A stretch of DNA of 64,000 nucleotides from Planctomycetota bacterium (GCA_026692665.1 JAPLOF010000015.1:181275-245274); one strand, 5' to 3'; counted from the first letter of the stretch, positions 27,614 through 36,648 are shown. Numbers and translations: made by a program. Notes: generated by a model from the letters alone, not told the origin.

Positions 27614-28166
27614 GCGCGCCGTCCATGTGGGTTCGCAGCCACGCGCGCGCCAGCCGCCACTCGCGCCGCACCGTCGACTCCGACGTGCCGATGACCCTCC
27701 CGATCTGTTCCGCGGACAGACCCCCGAAGAACCGTAGCTCGACGATGCGAGCCTTGGTCGGGTCGAGCGAGGCGAGATTCGCGAGGGCCTCGTCGAGCGT
27801 GAGCAACTCCTCGTCCTTGAAGGGCTCGGCGACGTCCAGGCCCTCGAGCGGGATGCGTACGAACGCACCGCCGCGCTTCTCCCGCGCGCGTCGGCGTGCG
27901 TGGTCCACCAGCACTCGACGAATCGCGGTCGCCGCCGCGGCGAAGAAACTGTCCCGATCGGTGAACGAGGAGTTCTTCTCCGCGACGAGGCTCAGGTACG
28001 CCTCGTTGACGAGCGCCGTGGGCTGCAATGTGTGATCGGGGCGCTCGTCCTGCATCTCTCGCCGAGCGAACTCGTGCAACTCGGTGTAGAGCAGCGCGGC
28101 CAGCTCCTTGGCGGCCTGGGCGTCGCCTTCCTGGGCCGAGCGGAGGATGTGGTTGAGATCGACCAT
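27603..28166 (-). CDS. ECF-type sigma factor of the kinase-linked (TIGR02999-like) group
   Basis: 187 residues from ATG 28166; longer in-frame starts give an unlikely N-terminus. Signature HTLQPTALVNEAYLSL (~50) and FFAAAATAIRRVLVDHARRR fit the TIGR02999-type sigma factors. The region-4 helix-turn-helix is ELRFFGGLSAEQIGRVIGTSESTVRREWRLA. Its stop overlaps the start of the kinase gene, so the two proteins are made from one transcript and probably act in one signalling route. No anti-sigma gene is present; the kinase may take that role, which is an inference. Confidence 0.92.
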   Translation of the reverse strand: MVDLNHILRSAQEGDAQAAKELAALLYTELHEFARREMQDERPDHTLQPTALVNEAYLSLVAEKNSSFTDRDSFFAAAATAIRRVLVDHARRRAREKRGGAFVRIPLEGLDVAEPFKDEELLTLDEALANLASLDPTKARIVELRFFGGLSAEQIGRVIGTSESTVRREWRLARAWLRTHMDGARGS

Positions 28167-28726
28167 GGGCGGGACGCACCTCGCTCGGACGATTCCCAGG
28201 CACATCGTGTTGAGGTCCGGTGTCACGCCTCGGAACGTAGGGACGAGCGTAATCGTACCCGCGAGCCCGTGTCGCCACGGATCGGGCGGGGTGCCGTACT
28301 CCCCGCACCAGCTCGCAGACACGGGGCCGCGTCGTGGCGGTTCCCAGGCACGCCCGTTTCTCCCCCTCCTTCGGGGTGGCCCCTCCCTCGTGCCTGGAAC
28401 TCCGTCGGATTGCCTCGGGTCCGGATCCGAAGTGCGCGACGACGATTCGTCGAGGGGCCGGCGCTCACGAGCCTGAACGTGGTTCCAGGATTCGGACGCA
28501 GAGCCCCGTAGCCGGTCGACTGGAGATCAGACGATGGCGACCAGGAAGGACGGATCAGGACTCTCGATGGGCTGCCGCGGCCCGGTGGCGCGAGCGACTG
28601 GACCTGCAGCGCACGCCCTGTCCGCCGCCTGTCCGAGTTCGCGGATTTCTGACCGTTCCAGGGCTGCGGCGGCGCAGGACTTGAAGTGGGGCTTCACGAA
28701 CGAGGGCACCTGCAAGGACACCTACG
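28167..28726. other. Divergent intergenic region
   Basis: 560 bp between the sigma-kinase operon and a plus-strand secreted-protein gene. It contains the long imperfect hairpin at 28340-28400. Short open frames here have no recognisable similarity or ribosome sites. No RNA gene is recognised. Confidence 0.5.
28340..28400. other. Long inverted repeat / candidate structured element
   Basis: 12-bp arms (28340-28352 and 28389-28400) with one bulged C enclose an inner CCCC/GGGG pairing. The position, ~175 bp upstream of the sigma start and ~330 bp upstream of the plus gene, is unusual for a simple terminator. It could be an operator, a leader structure or a terminator for an unseen transcript. 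Confidence 0.4.
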
Positions 28727-30844
28727 ATGAACACTCCCCGGTCGCATGGACTTCGGGCCGCGCTGGTTTCTGTGCTCCTCACGGGCAGCGCAGCCGCGCA
28801 AACCATCTTCGTCGATACGTCCAATGACGTAGTCGACTTCGGCGGATCCCAGCAGGTCGCCGACCTGCCCGGTCCCGATGGACGGATCTCGCTGCCCGAA
28901 GCCGGGCTGGCCTCCGACAACACGCCCGGAGTGCAGACCATCGGCTTCCACGTTCCGCAGAGCGAGTGGGACTACCAGTGGCTCTACCCGGGACGCGCAG
29001 TCCTGCGGCCGTTCCTCGGTTTCCGGGTCTTCCAGACGGCCATCCTGGACGCCACGACCCAGACGGCGTTCTCCGGGAACACGAACCCCGATGGCGGCGG
29101 CGAGGTCGTGATCTGGCACGAGACGTACCTCCTCGACAACGTGGGCGGTGCGGTCCTGGGGTTCGACAACTCGAGCATCCACGTCAGCGGCGGATCCAAC
29201 AACGTGATCCAGGGCAACACGAAGTCGAACATCGAGCTCTACGACTCATCCTTCAACCTGATCGGCGGCACGAGCTTCGGCCAGGGCAACACCTGCGGCA
29301 CGATCAAGGTCGATCGCGCCAGCAACAACGTCGTCGTCGGGAACACGACGACGCGCGTTCGCATCCTCGGCTGGGTCGCGGGCGGGCAAACGGCGACGAA
29401 CAACCGCGTCGGGGGGCCCACGCTGGCCGAGCGCAACTTCATCACGGGCTACGGCACGTGGAGCGAGGGCTGCCCCGGTGGAACGACGGTCCAGATCTTC
29501 GACTCGACCGGCACGGTCGTCGAGAACAACTGGATCGGCACGACCCCCGATGGGCTCTCGCAGGGCAGCCTCGCCTCGACGACCGGAGTCGGGCTCGAGG
29601 GCGAGAACCACAACACGATCATCCGGAACAACCGCATCGCGGGGATCCTCGGACACGGTACGGGGCCGCACTGCGTGGGATGGCTGGTCGGAAGCGCCAT
29701 CGACGTCTACGGGACGGGCAGCGGGGTCTCCATCGTCGGCAATGCGATCGGTCTCGATGCGAACAACCAGCCGTTGCTGGGCAGTGTCACGGGCATCTCG
29801 ACCACGAACTACTACCTGGGGCCGGTCCAGAACGTGGTCATCGGCGGATCGACCGCGGGCGAGGCCAACGAGATCGCGGGCCAGTTGGGCTCGGGCATCA
29901 GCGTGGGCAACACGTTCTCCGGCGTCCGCATCGGCGGCAACTCGATCCACGACAACGGCGGTCTGGGCATCGACCTGATCACGAGCGGGTTCCTGACCGG
30001 CGTCACGCCTAATGACAACCTCGACGCGGACACGGGCGGCAATGGGCTGCAGAACTTCCCGGTGATCCAGTCCGCGATTCGCACGGGCCCCACGCTCCGC
30101 GTGGTGGGTTCCCTCGGGAGCAGCCCGTCCACGAGCTTCACGATCGCGTTCTTCGCCACGCCGCAATGCGACGCTTCGGGATACGGCGAGGGTCAGGAGT
30201 TCCTGGGCGCCACCACGGTCTCGACGGATTCGTCCGGCGACGCGGTGTTCAACGTGAACCTGGCCGCCTCTCCGTCCGTGGGCTGGTCCGTCACGGCGAC
30301 GGCGACAAGGGCTGCGAGCTCCTCGACGTCGGAGTTCTCCGCGTGCGTCGTCGTCACGCAGGGTCCTCCGTCGACCGGCACGGGCTTCTGTTTCGGCGAC
30401 GGCACGGGCAGCGGCTGCCCATGCGGCAACAACGGCGCCGCGGGCAACGGCTGTGCCCATTCGTTGAACGCGTTCGGAGCGAACCTCTCGGGTTCGGGCC
30501 TCGCGAGCCTGGCGAACGACTCCCTCGTCCTCGCGGGCGTCGGCATGCCGAACAGTTCGGCGCTGTACTACCAAGGCACGGCGCAACACAACGGCGGGAT
30601 CGGCAGCCTCTTCGGCGACGGTCTGCGCTGCGCGGACGGGACCCTGATCCGTCTGGGCACGAAGACGAACGCGGCGGGGTCGTCGCACTTTCCGGGCGTG
30701 GGAGATCCGTCGATCTCCGTCCGGGGACTCGTGATGTCCCCCGGAACGCGGGCCTACCAGATCTGGTACCGCAACGCGGCCAACTTCTGCACGCCGAGCA
30801 CGTTCAACCTGACGAATGGTTGGAGCGTGTCGTGGGTGCCCTGA
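28727..30844 (+). CDS. Secreted right-handed beta-helix protein with Cys-rich C-terminal module
   Basis: 705 residues from ATG 28727. The signal peptide ends near residue 25 (GSAAAQ). Residues ~130-430 are parallel beta-helix repeats rich in Asn and Gly (SNNVIQGNT, NNVVVGNTTT, VVENNWIGTTPDG, NTIIRNNRIAGI, VSIVGNAIGLDANNQ, GVRIGGNSIHDNGGLGIDL). A beta-sandwich follows (~440-545), and from ~554 the shared module ends VSWVP. Beta-helix proteins with GNWIGT motifs are often surface proteins or polysaccharide-active enzymes; no lyase residues can be assigned here. Confidence 0.88.
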   Translation: MNTPRSHGLRAALVSVLLTGSAAAQTIFVDTSNDVVDFGGSQQVADLPGPDGRISLPEAGLASDNTPGVQTIGFHVPQSEWDYQWLYPGRAVLRPFLGFRVFQTAILDATTQTAFSGNTNPDGGGEVVIWHETYLLDNVGGAVLGFDNSSIHVSGGSNNVIQGNTKSNIELYDSSFNLIGGTSFGQGNTCGTIKVDRASNNVVVGNTTTRVRILGWVAGGQTATNNRVGGPTLAERNFITGYGTWSEGCPGGTTVQIFDSTGTVVENNWIGTTPDGLSQGSLASTTGVGLEGENHNTIIRNNRIAGILGHGTGPHCVGWLVGSAIDVYGTGSGVSIVGNAIGLDANNQPLLGSVTGISTTNYYLGPVQNVVIGGSTAGEANEIAGQLGSGISVGNTFSGVRIGGNSIHDNGGLGIDLITSGFLTGVTPNDNLDADTGGNGLQNFPVIQSAIRTGPTLRVVGSLGSSPSTSFTIAFFATPQCDASGYGEGQEFLGATTVSTDSSGDAVFNVNLAASPSVGWSVTATATRAASSSTSEFSACVVVTQGPPSTGTGFCFGDGTGSGCPCGNNGAAGNGCAHSLNAFGANLSGSGLASLANDSLVLAGVGMPNSSALYYQGTAQHNGGIGSLFGDGLRCADGTLIRLGTKTNAAGSSHFPGVGDPSISVRGLVMSPGTRAYQIWYRNAANFCTPSTFNLTNGWSVSWVP

Positions 30845-30955
30845 GCGCTCGCGATCGGCGCGAGGTCTCGCCGAGTCGATAGCGAGGGCTGTGCCGGCGT
30901 CGCGACTCGGGCGCCCACGATCGGCGCGCCGCCCATCACCGGGTGTCGTCGGAAG

Positions 30956-31858
30956 TCAGTCGCTCGTCGGCGTCCAGGATGCGTCGGGATCGTAGGCCTC
31001 GATCGCGGCGGCGGCTTTTGCGGTGCCGTCGCCGAGATCCCGTTGGAACACGATCCCCTGCTGGTTGACCAGGAAGGTCATCACGCCCGAATTGCCGTAC
31101 GTCGCCGGCCACGCGAGCACCGCGAAGCCTCGGGTCAGCCGCGTCTGCGCGTCGAGGTAGCTGCGGGCGCCGCCCGGGGCGCCGGGCCCCTGCGCCGTGA
31201 GGAGCCGGTAGAAGTAGCCGTGGTACGGGATCGGGCGCTCGCTCACGGACCGGTATCCCTCCTCCGCGGCTTCGGCGACGAACGGACCGAGCGGGCTCTC
31301 GTCCTGGCCTTCCGCCGCGGGCCAGTACAGTCCGTCGTGCTTGCCGGGAGAGCTGAGCAGCCTCCGCGCGAACGTCGGCGGGTTCCCGTCGCGACCCTCG
31401 GCCGCGTACTCGCGCTGTGCTGCGACCATGGCGCGCAGCGTCTCGAGCGTCGAGAGCTCGTTGCGGCCGACGCGGCGATTCATGACCTCCTCGCGGCCGG
31501 ATTCGACGTCGAAGCGCCAGGACTTGCCGTCACGGACGAGCGGGATCGGAAACTCCCAGGCGTCGTTGCCGATCCGCGCGATCTTCCGGTCCTCGCCCAC
31601 GTCCTCGAAAGCCAGCTTCTCGCGAATCATCTCGACGACCGCCTGATAGTCCTGCTTGTCGGCGACCTCGTCACCCGAACGCAGGAGGTCGAAACCTCCA
31701 GGTCCGAGCAGGGTGTCGGCGACCTGCCTGTCCTCGGCCCCCTCGACGAGGCGGCGAATCGCCTCCTCCGGAGTGGCGAACGTGACGGAACTCGTCGACG
31801 CGCAGCCCAGGGGCAACGTCGAGAGGACGAGGAGAGCGATTCGGTGGATCGTGTTCAT
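30956..31858 (-). CDS. DUF2950-family lipoprotein
   Basis: 300 residues from ATG 31858. The signal peptide ends in lipobox PLGC (Cys19). The mature part shows FATPEEAIRRLVEGAE, a DYQAVVEMIREKL segment, IPLVRDGKSWRFDVESGREEV.NRR.GRNEL.T, YHGYFYRLLTAQGP.APGGA, GFAVLAWPA.YG.SGVMTF.VNQ.G.V.(Q)RDLG and DPD..W, which are the hallmarks of DUF2950. Function is unknown; periplasmic and membrane-anchored. It lies 19 bp downstream of a DUF3300 gene on the same strand; as I recall, these two families are often neighbours, so they probably act together. Confidence 0.9.
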   Translation of the reverse strand: MNTIHRIALLVLSTLPLGCASTSSVTFATPEEAIRRLVEGAEDRQVADTLLGPGGFDLLRSGDEVADKQDYQAVVEMIREKLAFEDVGEDRKIARIGNDAWEFPIPLVRDGKSWRFDVESGREEVMNRRVGRNELSTLETLRAMVAAQREYAAEGRDGNPPTFARRLLSSPGKHDGLYWPAAEGQDESPLGPFVAEAAEEGYRSVSERPIPYHGYFYRLLTAQGPGAPGGARSYLDAQTRLTRGFAVLAWPATYGNSGVMTFLVNQQGIVFQRDLGDGTAKAAAAIEAYDPDASWTPTSD

Positions 31859-31877
31859 GGTTGTTCGTCTCCTCGAT

Positions 31878-33149
31878 TCAGCGCCGTCCGCCGCCGCCGC
31901 CACGCGCGCCTCCGCTGCCGCGGGACGCGGCCCCGCGGGAACTGCTCGCGCCGGCCGTGCTGGCCCCGCGCGAGCCCGTGAACGAGCCGCTGGCCTGCCC
32001 CGTCGGCCGCGCCGCAGCACGATTCGCCGGCGCCGCTCCAGCTGCACCCGTCGCGGGCCGCTGCGCGGGAACTGTGCCTCCGCCCGGCCGCTGCGTCGGG
32101 ACTTCGCCCGCGCCCGGTCGCTGGTCAGGAACCGTTCCGCCGCCCGGTCGCGAGACGGCACCGGTGCCGACACCCGTTCCCGCCGGCCCGCCCGCCGGGC
32201 GCGTCGCGGCGCGATCGCCGTAGCCGCGCGCCTGATCGCGAGTGACGCGATTCTGGCCCTGCGAGCCGCCGTACTTCTGGGCGACCTTGCTGTCCTGGTA
32301 GCCGACACCCTTCCGGTGCGAGGGGTCGTGGTTCCACTTCCCGTCCTTCGTCGCGGCGCGGTCCTTGACCTGCTGGCGCCGATCGCTGCTCTCCGTGTTG
32401 TTGATGAAGTTGTTCTGTCTGTTGATGTCGATGTCGATGTCGGTGCCGCCCCAGTTGCAGCCCCCCCAGATCGCCGCACCCCAGATGATCCCGACCGAGA
32501 ATCCGAACCACACTCCGCCCGCCGGCGGTGGCGCGTACATGGGCGGGTAGTACCAATAGGGGTAACCCCACGATCCGTACACCACGCTCGGGTAGTACGT
32601 CGGCACGTAGATGACCTCGGGATCCGCGGCCTGGATCACGATGATCTTGCCCGCCTGCTCCTCGACCTTGAGTTCCTTGCTCGACTTGAGGTTGCCGGAT
32701 TCGTAGGCCTTGCGGCGCATCACCTGCACGGCGTCCATCACGGCCTTCTTCTGGCCGAGGAACGCGTCGCCGAGGTCCTGCGTCCAGTCCAGGTTCTCGT
32801 TCATCCGTTTCAAGACGTCCGGGAAACCGCACAAGGACTTCACGCTCGGATCCCAGGTGTGCTGCTGGAGCTCCTTCTCGAGAGCTTCGCCCTGGAGCTT
32901 CGAGTTCTTCTGCATCCAGCGCGCGGCCTCGACGACCTCGAGCGGATAGGTTGCGGCGATCAGGAGCTGTGCGACCAGGGGGTCGGGGTAGAGCGCGATC
33001 GGCGCGACGATCTGCTCGAGCTGCTCCGCGGAGAACGCCTGGGCCGGAGCGGTGCCCTGGGCGGCGCCTTCGGCGGGCGTCACCGCCTGGCGCGCGATGG
33101 CCGGCGCCGTGAGAGGGAGGAGCAGGATTGTGGTGGTCAGAGCGTTCAT
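31878..33149 (-). CDS. DUF3300-family exported protein with low-complexity tail
   Basis: 423 residues from ATG 33149 (ATG 33158 adds MEP). A signal peptide ends near residue 20. The DUF3300 core runs ~35-240: LEQIVAPIALYPDPLVAQLL, TYPLEVVEAARW, WDPSVKSLCGFPDVL, DP.VIYVPTYYPSVVYG, then an aromatic/glycine segment with a hydrophobic stretch (GGVWFGFSVGIIWGAAIWGG). The last ~150 residues are Arg/Gly/Pro/Ala-rich with near-repeats of RPGGGTVPxQRP, likely disordered. First gene of a two-gene operon with DUF2950. Role unknown; envelope-associated. Confidence 0.9.
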   Translation of the reverse strand: MNALTTTILLLPLTAPAIARQAVTPAEGAAQGTAPAQAFSAEQLEQIVAPIALYPDPLVAQLLIAATYPLEVVEAARWMQKNSKLQGEALEKELQQHTWDPSVKSLCGFPDVLKRMNENLDWTQDLGDAFLGQKKAVMDAVQVMRRKAYESGNLKSSKELKVEEQAGKIIVIQAADPEVIYVPTYYPSVVYGSWGYPYWYYPPMYAPPPAGGVWFGFSVGIIWGAAIWGGCNWGGTDIDIDINRQNNFINNTESSDRRQQVKDRAATKDGKWNHDPSHRKGVGYQDSKVAQKYGGSQGQNRVTRDQARGYGDRAATRPAGGPAGTGVGTGAVSRPGGGTVPDQRPGAGEVPTQRPGGGTVPAQRPATGAAGAAPANRAAARPTGQASGSFTGSRGASTAGASSSRGAASRGSGGARGGGGGRR

Positions 33150-33434
33150 CGGTTCCATCCGAGGGGAATGGGGATAGCCCCCGCAAGATACCGATTGCAG
33201 GAATCGCCGGCAGGGGGTTTCGGTGCGCCCCCCACCGGAGGCCGAGAGGTGTCTGCTACGCTCCAGGTCGATGACGGCAGCTCGCGCACACCCGGAGGAG
33301 CCCCTCGTCGGCTGCGGCCTGCTCGAGAACGAGATCCCAGGTCGAGGGCGCGCCCGCGGGTTGCAGGACGTGCAGCCGCGGAGGCGCAGGGCGTGATAGC
33401 CTCCGTCGTGCACCTGCTTCCCGACTGAAGGCAC

Positions 33435-34106
33435 ATGCAGACACCGAGCATGGAAGTGCGCGCGGAGCCGGCCCGCATCCTGGATCCGCTCCAGCGGTCT
33501 TCGGAGGTCCTCTTCGGCCTCATCATGGTCTTGACGTTCACCGGCTCGTTGAGCGTGGCCACGTCGAGTCGCGAGGACGTGCGCGCGATGTTCCTCGGAG
33601 CCTTGGGCTGCAACCTCGCCTGGGGCGTGGTGGACGCCGTCATGTACCTGAGCGGACTCCTGGTCGAGCGCGGCCGGATGCTGACCCTCGGCCGCGCGGT
33701 GCGCGCGAGCACGGATCCCGCGGCGACGCGCGCCTACGTCGAGCACGCCCTGCCCGAGGGTTTCGGACGCATCGTCGACCCCGCGCAGTTGGACGCGATG
33801 GCCGTGCGGATCCGAATGCTGCCCGAACCTCCGCGATTCCCGAGACTCCACCCGCGCGACTTCGCCGGCGCGCTGAGTGTCCTGCTGCTCGTGTTCGTCT
33901 CGACCCTGCCCGTCGTGCTGCCTTTCCTGTTCATCCAGGAGACGTGGCGTGCCATGCGCTGGTCGAACGGCATCGCGATCGGGATGCTGTTCTGGACCGG
34001 ATATCTGCAGGCGGGCTGGGGCGGACTGCGCCGGCTCCCGTTCGCCATGGCGATGGTCGCCCTGGGAATCCTGCTCGTCGCACTCACGATCGCCCTGGGA
34101 GGCTGA
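33435..34106 (+). CDS. VIT1/CCC1-like membrane protein
   Basis: 223 residues from ATG 33435 (ATG 33450 also possible). About five hydrophobic segments are visible: LFGLIMVLTFTGSLSVA, AMFLGALGCNLAWGVVDAVMYL, a C-terminal pair around LSVLLLVFVSTLPVVLPFLF and RWSNGIAIGMLFWTGYL, and a final helix. The pattern resembles the VIT family of Fe/Mn transporters (GL.(D/M)..(V)..GSL...A and W...D...Y), but the acidic metal-transport residues are only partly present. Cytoplasmic acidic insert ~75-130. The next gene starts 4 bp after its stop, so they are co-translated. Confidence 0.65.
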   Translation: MQTPSMEVRAEPARILDPLQRSSEVLFGLIMVLTFTGSLSVATSSREDVRAMFLGALGCNLAWGVVDAVMYLSGLLVERGRMLTLGRAVRASTDPAATRAYVEHALPEGFGRIVDPAQLDAMAVRIRMLPEPPRFPRLHPRDFAGALSVLLLVFVSTLPVVLPFLFIQETWRAMRWSNGIAIGMLFWTGYLQAGWGGLRRLPFAMAMVALGILLVALTIALGG

Positions 34107-34110
34107 CCGC

Positions 34111-34743
34111 ATGCTGGAATCCCTGTTCACCTCGTTCCTGCTCGCATCCACACCCGCGCAGGACATGACACATGCGGCGCCGCGCGTGGCGGACGAGCGG
34201 CCGTCCTGGGAGTTCGCGCTGTCCGCGTTCTACGTGGATCCCCCGGGGTCGGATCAGCACGCGACGACGATCCTGTATGCCGACCGCGGACCGCTGCACC
34301 TCGAGGCCCGCTACAACTACGAGGACCTGGACACGGCGTCGCTCTTCGCGGGCTGGACGTTCGAGGTCGGCGAGGAGCTCCACGCCGCGATCACGCCCAT
34401 GGTCGGCGGCATCTTCGGCGACACGAACGGGGTGGCTCCGGCACTGCTCCTCGACGTGGGCTGGAGCAAGCTGACCTTCTACTCCGAGGCGGAGTACGTC
34501 TTCGACACGGACGACAGCGACGAGGACTACTTCTACTCCTGGTCGACGCTGACCTGGCGGTTCAGCAAGGTGCTCGCCGCCGGGCTCGTATCGGAGCGCA
34601 GCAAGATCGTCGACACAGATCTCGAGTTGCAACGCGGACTCACGCTTCAAGTCACGCCCGGCCCCGTGGGCTTTTCGTTGTACGTGTACAACCCGGCCTC
34701 GGACGACGCGTACTACACGTTGTCGATGGACCTCTCGTTCTGA
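34111..34743 (+). CDS. Putative outer-membrane beta-barrel protein
   Basis: 210 residues from ATG 34111, eight bases after GGGAGG, which overlaps the end of the upstream VIT-like gene. A short hydrophobic N-terminus ends near TPAQ (residue ~17). The rest alternates hydrophobic and polar residues in about ten strands (LHLEARYNYEDLDTASLFAGW, split: LHLEARYNYED and TASLFAGWTFEVG; KLTFYSEAEYVFDT; FSYYSLI is not present). The C-terminal residue is Phe (SMDLSF), the classic outer-membrane insertion signature. Translational coupling with a possible metal transporter hints at a shared transport or envelope role; inferred. Confidence 0.65.
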   Translation: MLESLFTSFLLASTPAQDMTHAAPRVADERPSWEFALSAFYVDPPGSDQHATTILYADRGPLHLEARYNYEDLDTASLFAGWTFEVGEELHAAITPMVGGIFGDTNGVAPALLLDVGWSKLTFYSEAEYVFDTDDSDEDYFYSWSTLTWRFSKVLAAGLVSERSKIVDTDLELQRGLTLQVTPGPVGFSLYVYNPASDDAYYTLSMDLSF

Positions 34744-34795
34744 CGCCCCAGGCCGACGAGTCCGCGAGGGGGTGACCTCCTGGTCCGTGACTCGA

Positions 34796-35551
34796 CTACT
34801 GGATCGGCGCCCAGATCGAGTTCTCGTTGCCGCCCGCGACGCCCATGCGCACGCCGGACGACATGTCGCCCGCGTCCGTGTAGGCCTCGTCGAAGGCCGG
34901 TGACTTCGTCGTGCCCGAGAAGGGCGCCGCCAGCCGGTTCTCGAACTGCCAGATCGTCCCTTCTTCGTTGACGAAGAAGACGCGGTTGCCCGTGGAGTCC
35001 GCGTCCACCGGCCACGCATAGCAGCACCACAGGTTCTCGGCGTTGTCGGGGTCGGGGAAACCGTCAGGACCGGGCGCACCGCCTCCGATTCCCGGCCCGG
35101 AACCGGCGGCCTCGGCAAACCCCGGGACCGTGCCCGAGTTCGGCCCCGGCAACCAGATCTGGAAGTAGTAGCCGGAGCGCGCGACGAGGCTCTGCGGGTC
35201 GACGTCGCCGAACGCATCCGAGATCACGTTCGGATCGAGCTCGTCCACGCCAGGTGTCCCGGCGGCGGGCCCTCCGCCCGAGGCGATCCGCAGCGGAGCC
35301 GTGCCGGCCAGTTCGCCGAGGTACCCGTACTCGCCCGTGCCATCGGAATCCGTGTCGATCGCGTTCTGGGAGCGGATCTGTCCCTGGACGGTCGAGAGGA
35401 GGCGCAGCGTGGAAATCGCCGCCGCCTCGTTGGCGGAGAGCCTGGACCGCATGAACTTCGGCACGGCCATCGATGCGATCACGGCGATGATCGCCACGAC
35501 GATGATCAGCTCGACCAGGGTGAAACCAGAACGCAGTCGGCGAGTGTTCAA
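34796..35551 (-). CDS. Type IV pilin-like / type II secretion pseudopilin
   Basis: 251 residues. The start is TTG 35551, seven bases after AAGGA; no ATG fits. Prepilin leader MNTRRLRSG is followed by FTLVELIIVVAIIAVIASMAVP, written in two parts as FTLVELIIVVAI and IAVIASMAVP. The Gly-Phe cleavage site and Glu at +5 are those of prepilin-peptidase substrates. The C-terminal domain is large, with DSDGTGEYGYLGELAG, PDPDNAENLWCCYAWPVD and NRVFFVNEEGTIWQ, as in the GspG-like proteins common in Planctomycetota. No secretion or pilus genes are adjacent. Confidence 0.88.
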   Translation of the reverse strand: MNTRRLRSGFTLVELIIVVAIIAVIASMAVPKFMRSRLSANEAAAISTLRLLSTVQGQIRSQNAIDTDSDGTGEYGYLGELAGTAPLRIASGGGPAAGTPGVDELDPNVISDAFGDVDPQSLVARSGYYFQIWLPGPNSGTVPGFAEAAGSGPGIGGGAPGPDGFPDPDNAENLWCCYAWPVDADSTGNRVFFVNEEGTIWQFENRLAAPFSGTTKSPAFDEAYTDAGDMSSGVRMGVAGGNENSIWAPIQ

Positions 35552-35917
35552 GCGGTCGTCCTTGTTCTTCGAAGACCCGGAAATTTCTTCTGGGCGATCC
35601 TTCTCGAGCAACCTGTCTGCGCTCCCTGTCGACCGGAGCGGAACCCGGCCTTTACGCTGGGGCGAACGCTCTCGAGAGGACAGGGCCCGTCGTGCGACGA
35701 CTCTTCGGAACTGGCACGCTCGCGGAGGGAGGATTCGGGCTCGGCATCGCCCGGCTTCGACTCGGGCGGCGAGACGATCGTCGCAGGCCCGAGTGCTCGA
35801 TCCGGCACACGAGAGAACTGCGTGCAAGTCCCCTCCTCGGTACTCACGTGTGGGTACTCCGCACGCCGCGTGGGAGGCGTATGTTCAGGCTCAGTCCCTT
35901 TTCCAAGGAGGACTCCG
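35552..35917. other. Divergent intergenic region
   Basis: 366 bp between the pilin-like gene (minus) and the YqjD-like gene (plus). It must hold both promoters. No clear motif, repeat or small gene is seen. Confidence 0.5.
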
Positions 35918-36199
35918 ATGACCACCATGAATCCCGATGTCCTGAACCCGCAACGCCGCACCACGGCGGACAACATCGCCTCGATCAAGGGATCGATCGG
36001 CGACATCAAGGAATCCGTGGGTGAAGTCGTGCACAACGAGCGCGAGCACCTGATGGAGAAGATCGAGCACGGCAAGGAGAAGGCCCGCGCCGCCAAGTCC
36101 GGGCTGGAGACTTTCGTGCGCGAAAAGCCGGTGACTTCCCTGATGATCGCGGCCGGCGCCGGTGCGCTCCTGGGTTACGTATTGGGCCGCCGTCGCTGA
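35918..36199 (+). CDS. YqjD/ElaB-like (DUF883) membrane-anchored protein
   Basis: 93 residues from ATG 35918, seven bases after AAGGAG (35905-35910). The N-terminal ~65 residues are a charged amphipathic helix (IKGSIGDIKESVGEVVHNER, KIEHGKEKARAAKSGLETFV). The C-terminus EKPVTSLMIAAGAGALLGYVL is the DUF883 single membrane helix, ending GRRR. E. coli relatives tether ribosomes to the membrane in stationary phase. First gene of a three-gene set with YqjE-like and tail-helix proteins. Confidence 0.85.
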   Translation: MTTMNPDVLNPQRRTTADNIASIKGSIGDIKESVGEVVHNEREHLMEKIEHGKEKARAAKSGLETFVREKPVTSLMIAAGAGALLGYVLGRRR

Positions 36200-36204
36200 C
36201 TTCC

Positions 36205-36648
36205 GTGGTCCAGATCGAGGCCGACCCACGCGAGAAGGCAGACGCGGATCTCGATGATGCGGCGCCGGGGAAGGCCCGCGATGCGGATCTCGAGCTGCTG
36301 TTTCGACACGTCACCGAGATCACGGGCCACGCTTCACGCCTGGCACAGCTCCGGGTCGCGCGCTGGAAAGTGCGCGCGACGTGGGCTGTGTCCGCGGTCT
36401 TGCTCGGGCTGATCGTGGTGGTCGTGGCGATCGCGACCGGCCTGGCTGGCGTCTGGCTGGTTTTCCGCGGGCTTCCGGCGACCCTCACGGAACTCCTGGG
36501 AGGCCGTGCCGGCCTGGCGGACCTCCTGAGCGGCCTGATCCTCCTCGCGGGCATCGGGTCCTTCGTCCTCGCCGCGCGCTCCTGGAGCGAACGGCGCATC
36601 CTGCGCGATCTCGAGGAGCACGATGAAGCCGAAGAACCCCCCGACTGA
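36205..36648 (+). CDS. YqjE-like (phage holin superfamily III type) membrane protein
   Basis: 147 residues from GTG 36205, only 5 bp after the previous stop. A charged N-terminus (LELLFRHVTEITGHASRLAQ) precedes two membrane helices (WAVSAVLLGLIVVVVAIATG and LADLLSGLILLAGIGSFVLA), with an acidic C-terminal tail. Size and topology match YqjE/DUF1469 proteins that follow YqjD genes. It overlaps the next gene by 26 bp. Function unknown; envelope stress is the usual context. Confidence 0.78.
   Translation: MVQIEADPREKADADLDDAAPGKARDADLELLFRHVTEITGHASRLAQLRVARWKVRATWAVSAVLLGLIVVVVAIATGLAGVWLVFRGLPATLTELLGGRAGLADLLSGLILLAGIGSFVLAARSWSERRILRDLEEHDEAEEPPD

Noticed and set aside
27614..27868. Upstream extension of the 24965 kinase
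   Set aside because: The added residues are Arg/Ser-rich and lie wholly within the sigma factor gene; GTG 27613 is the coupled start.
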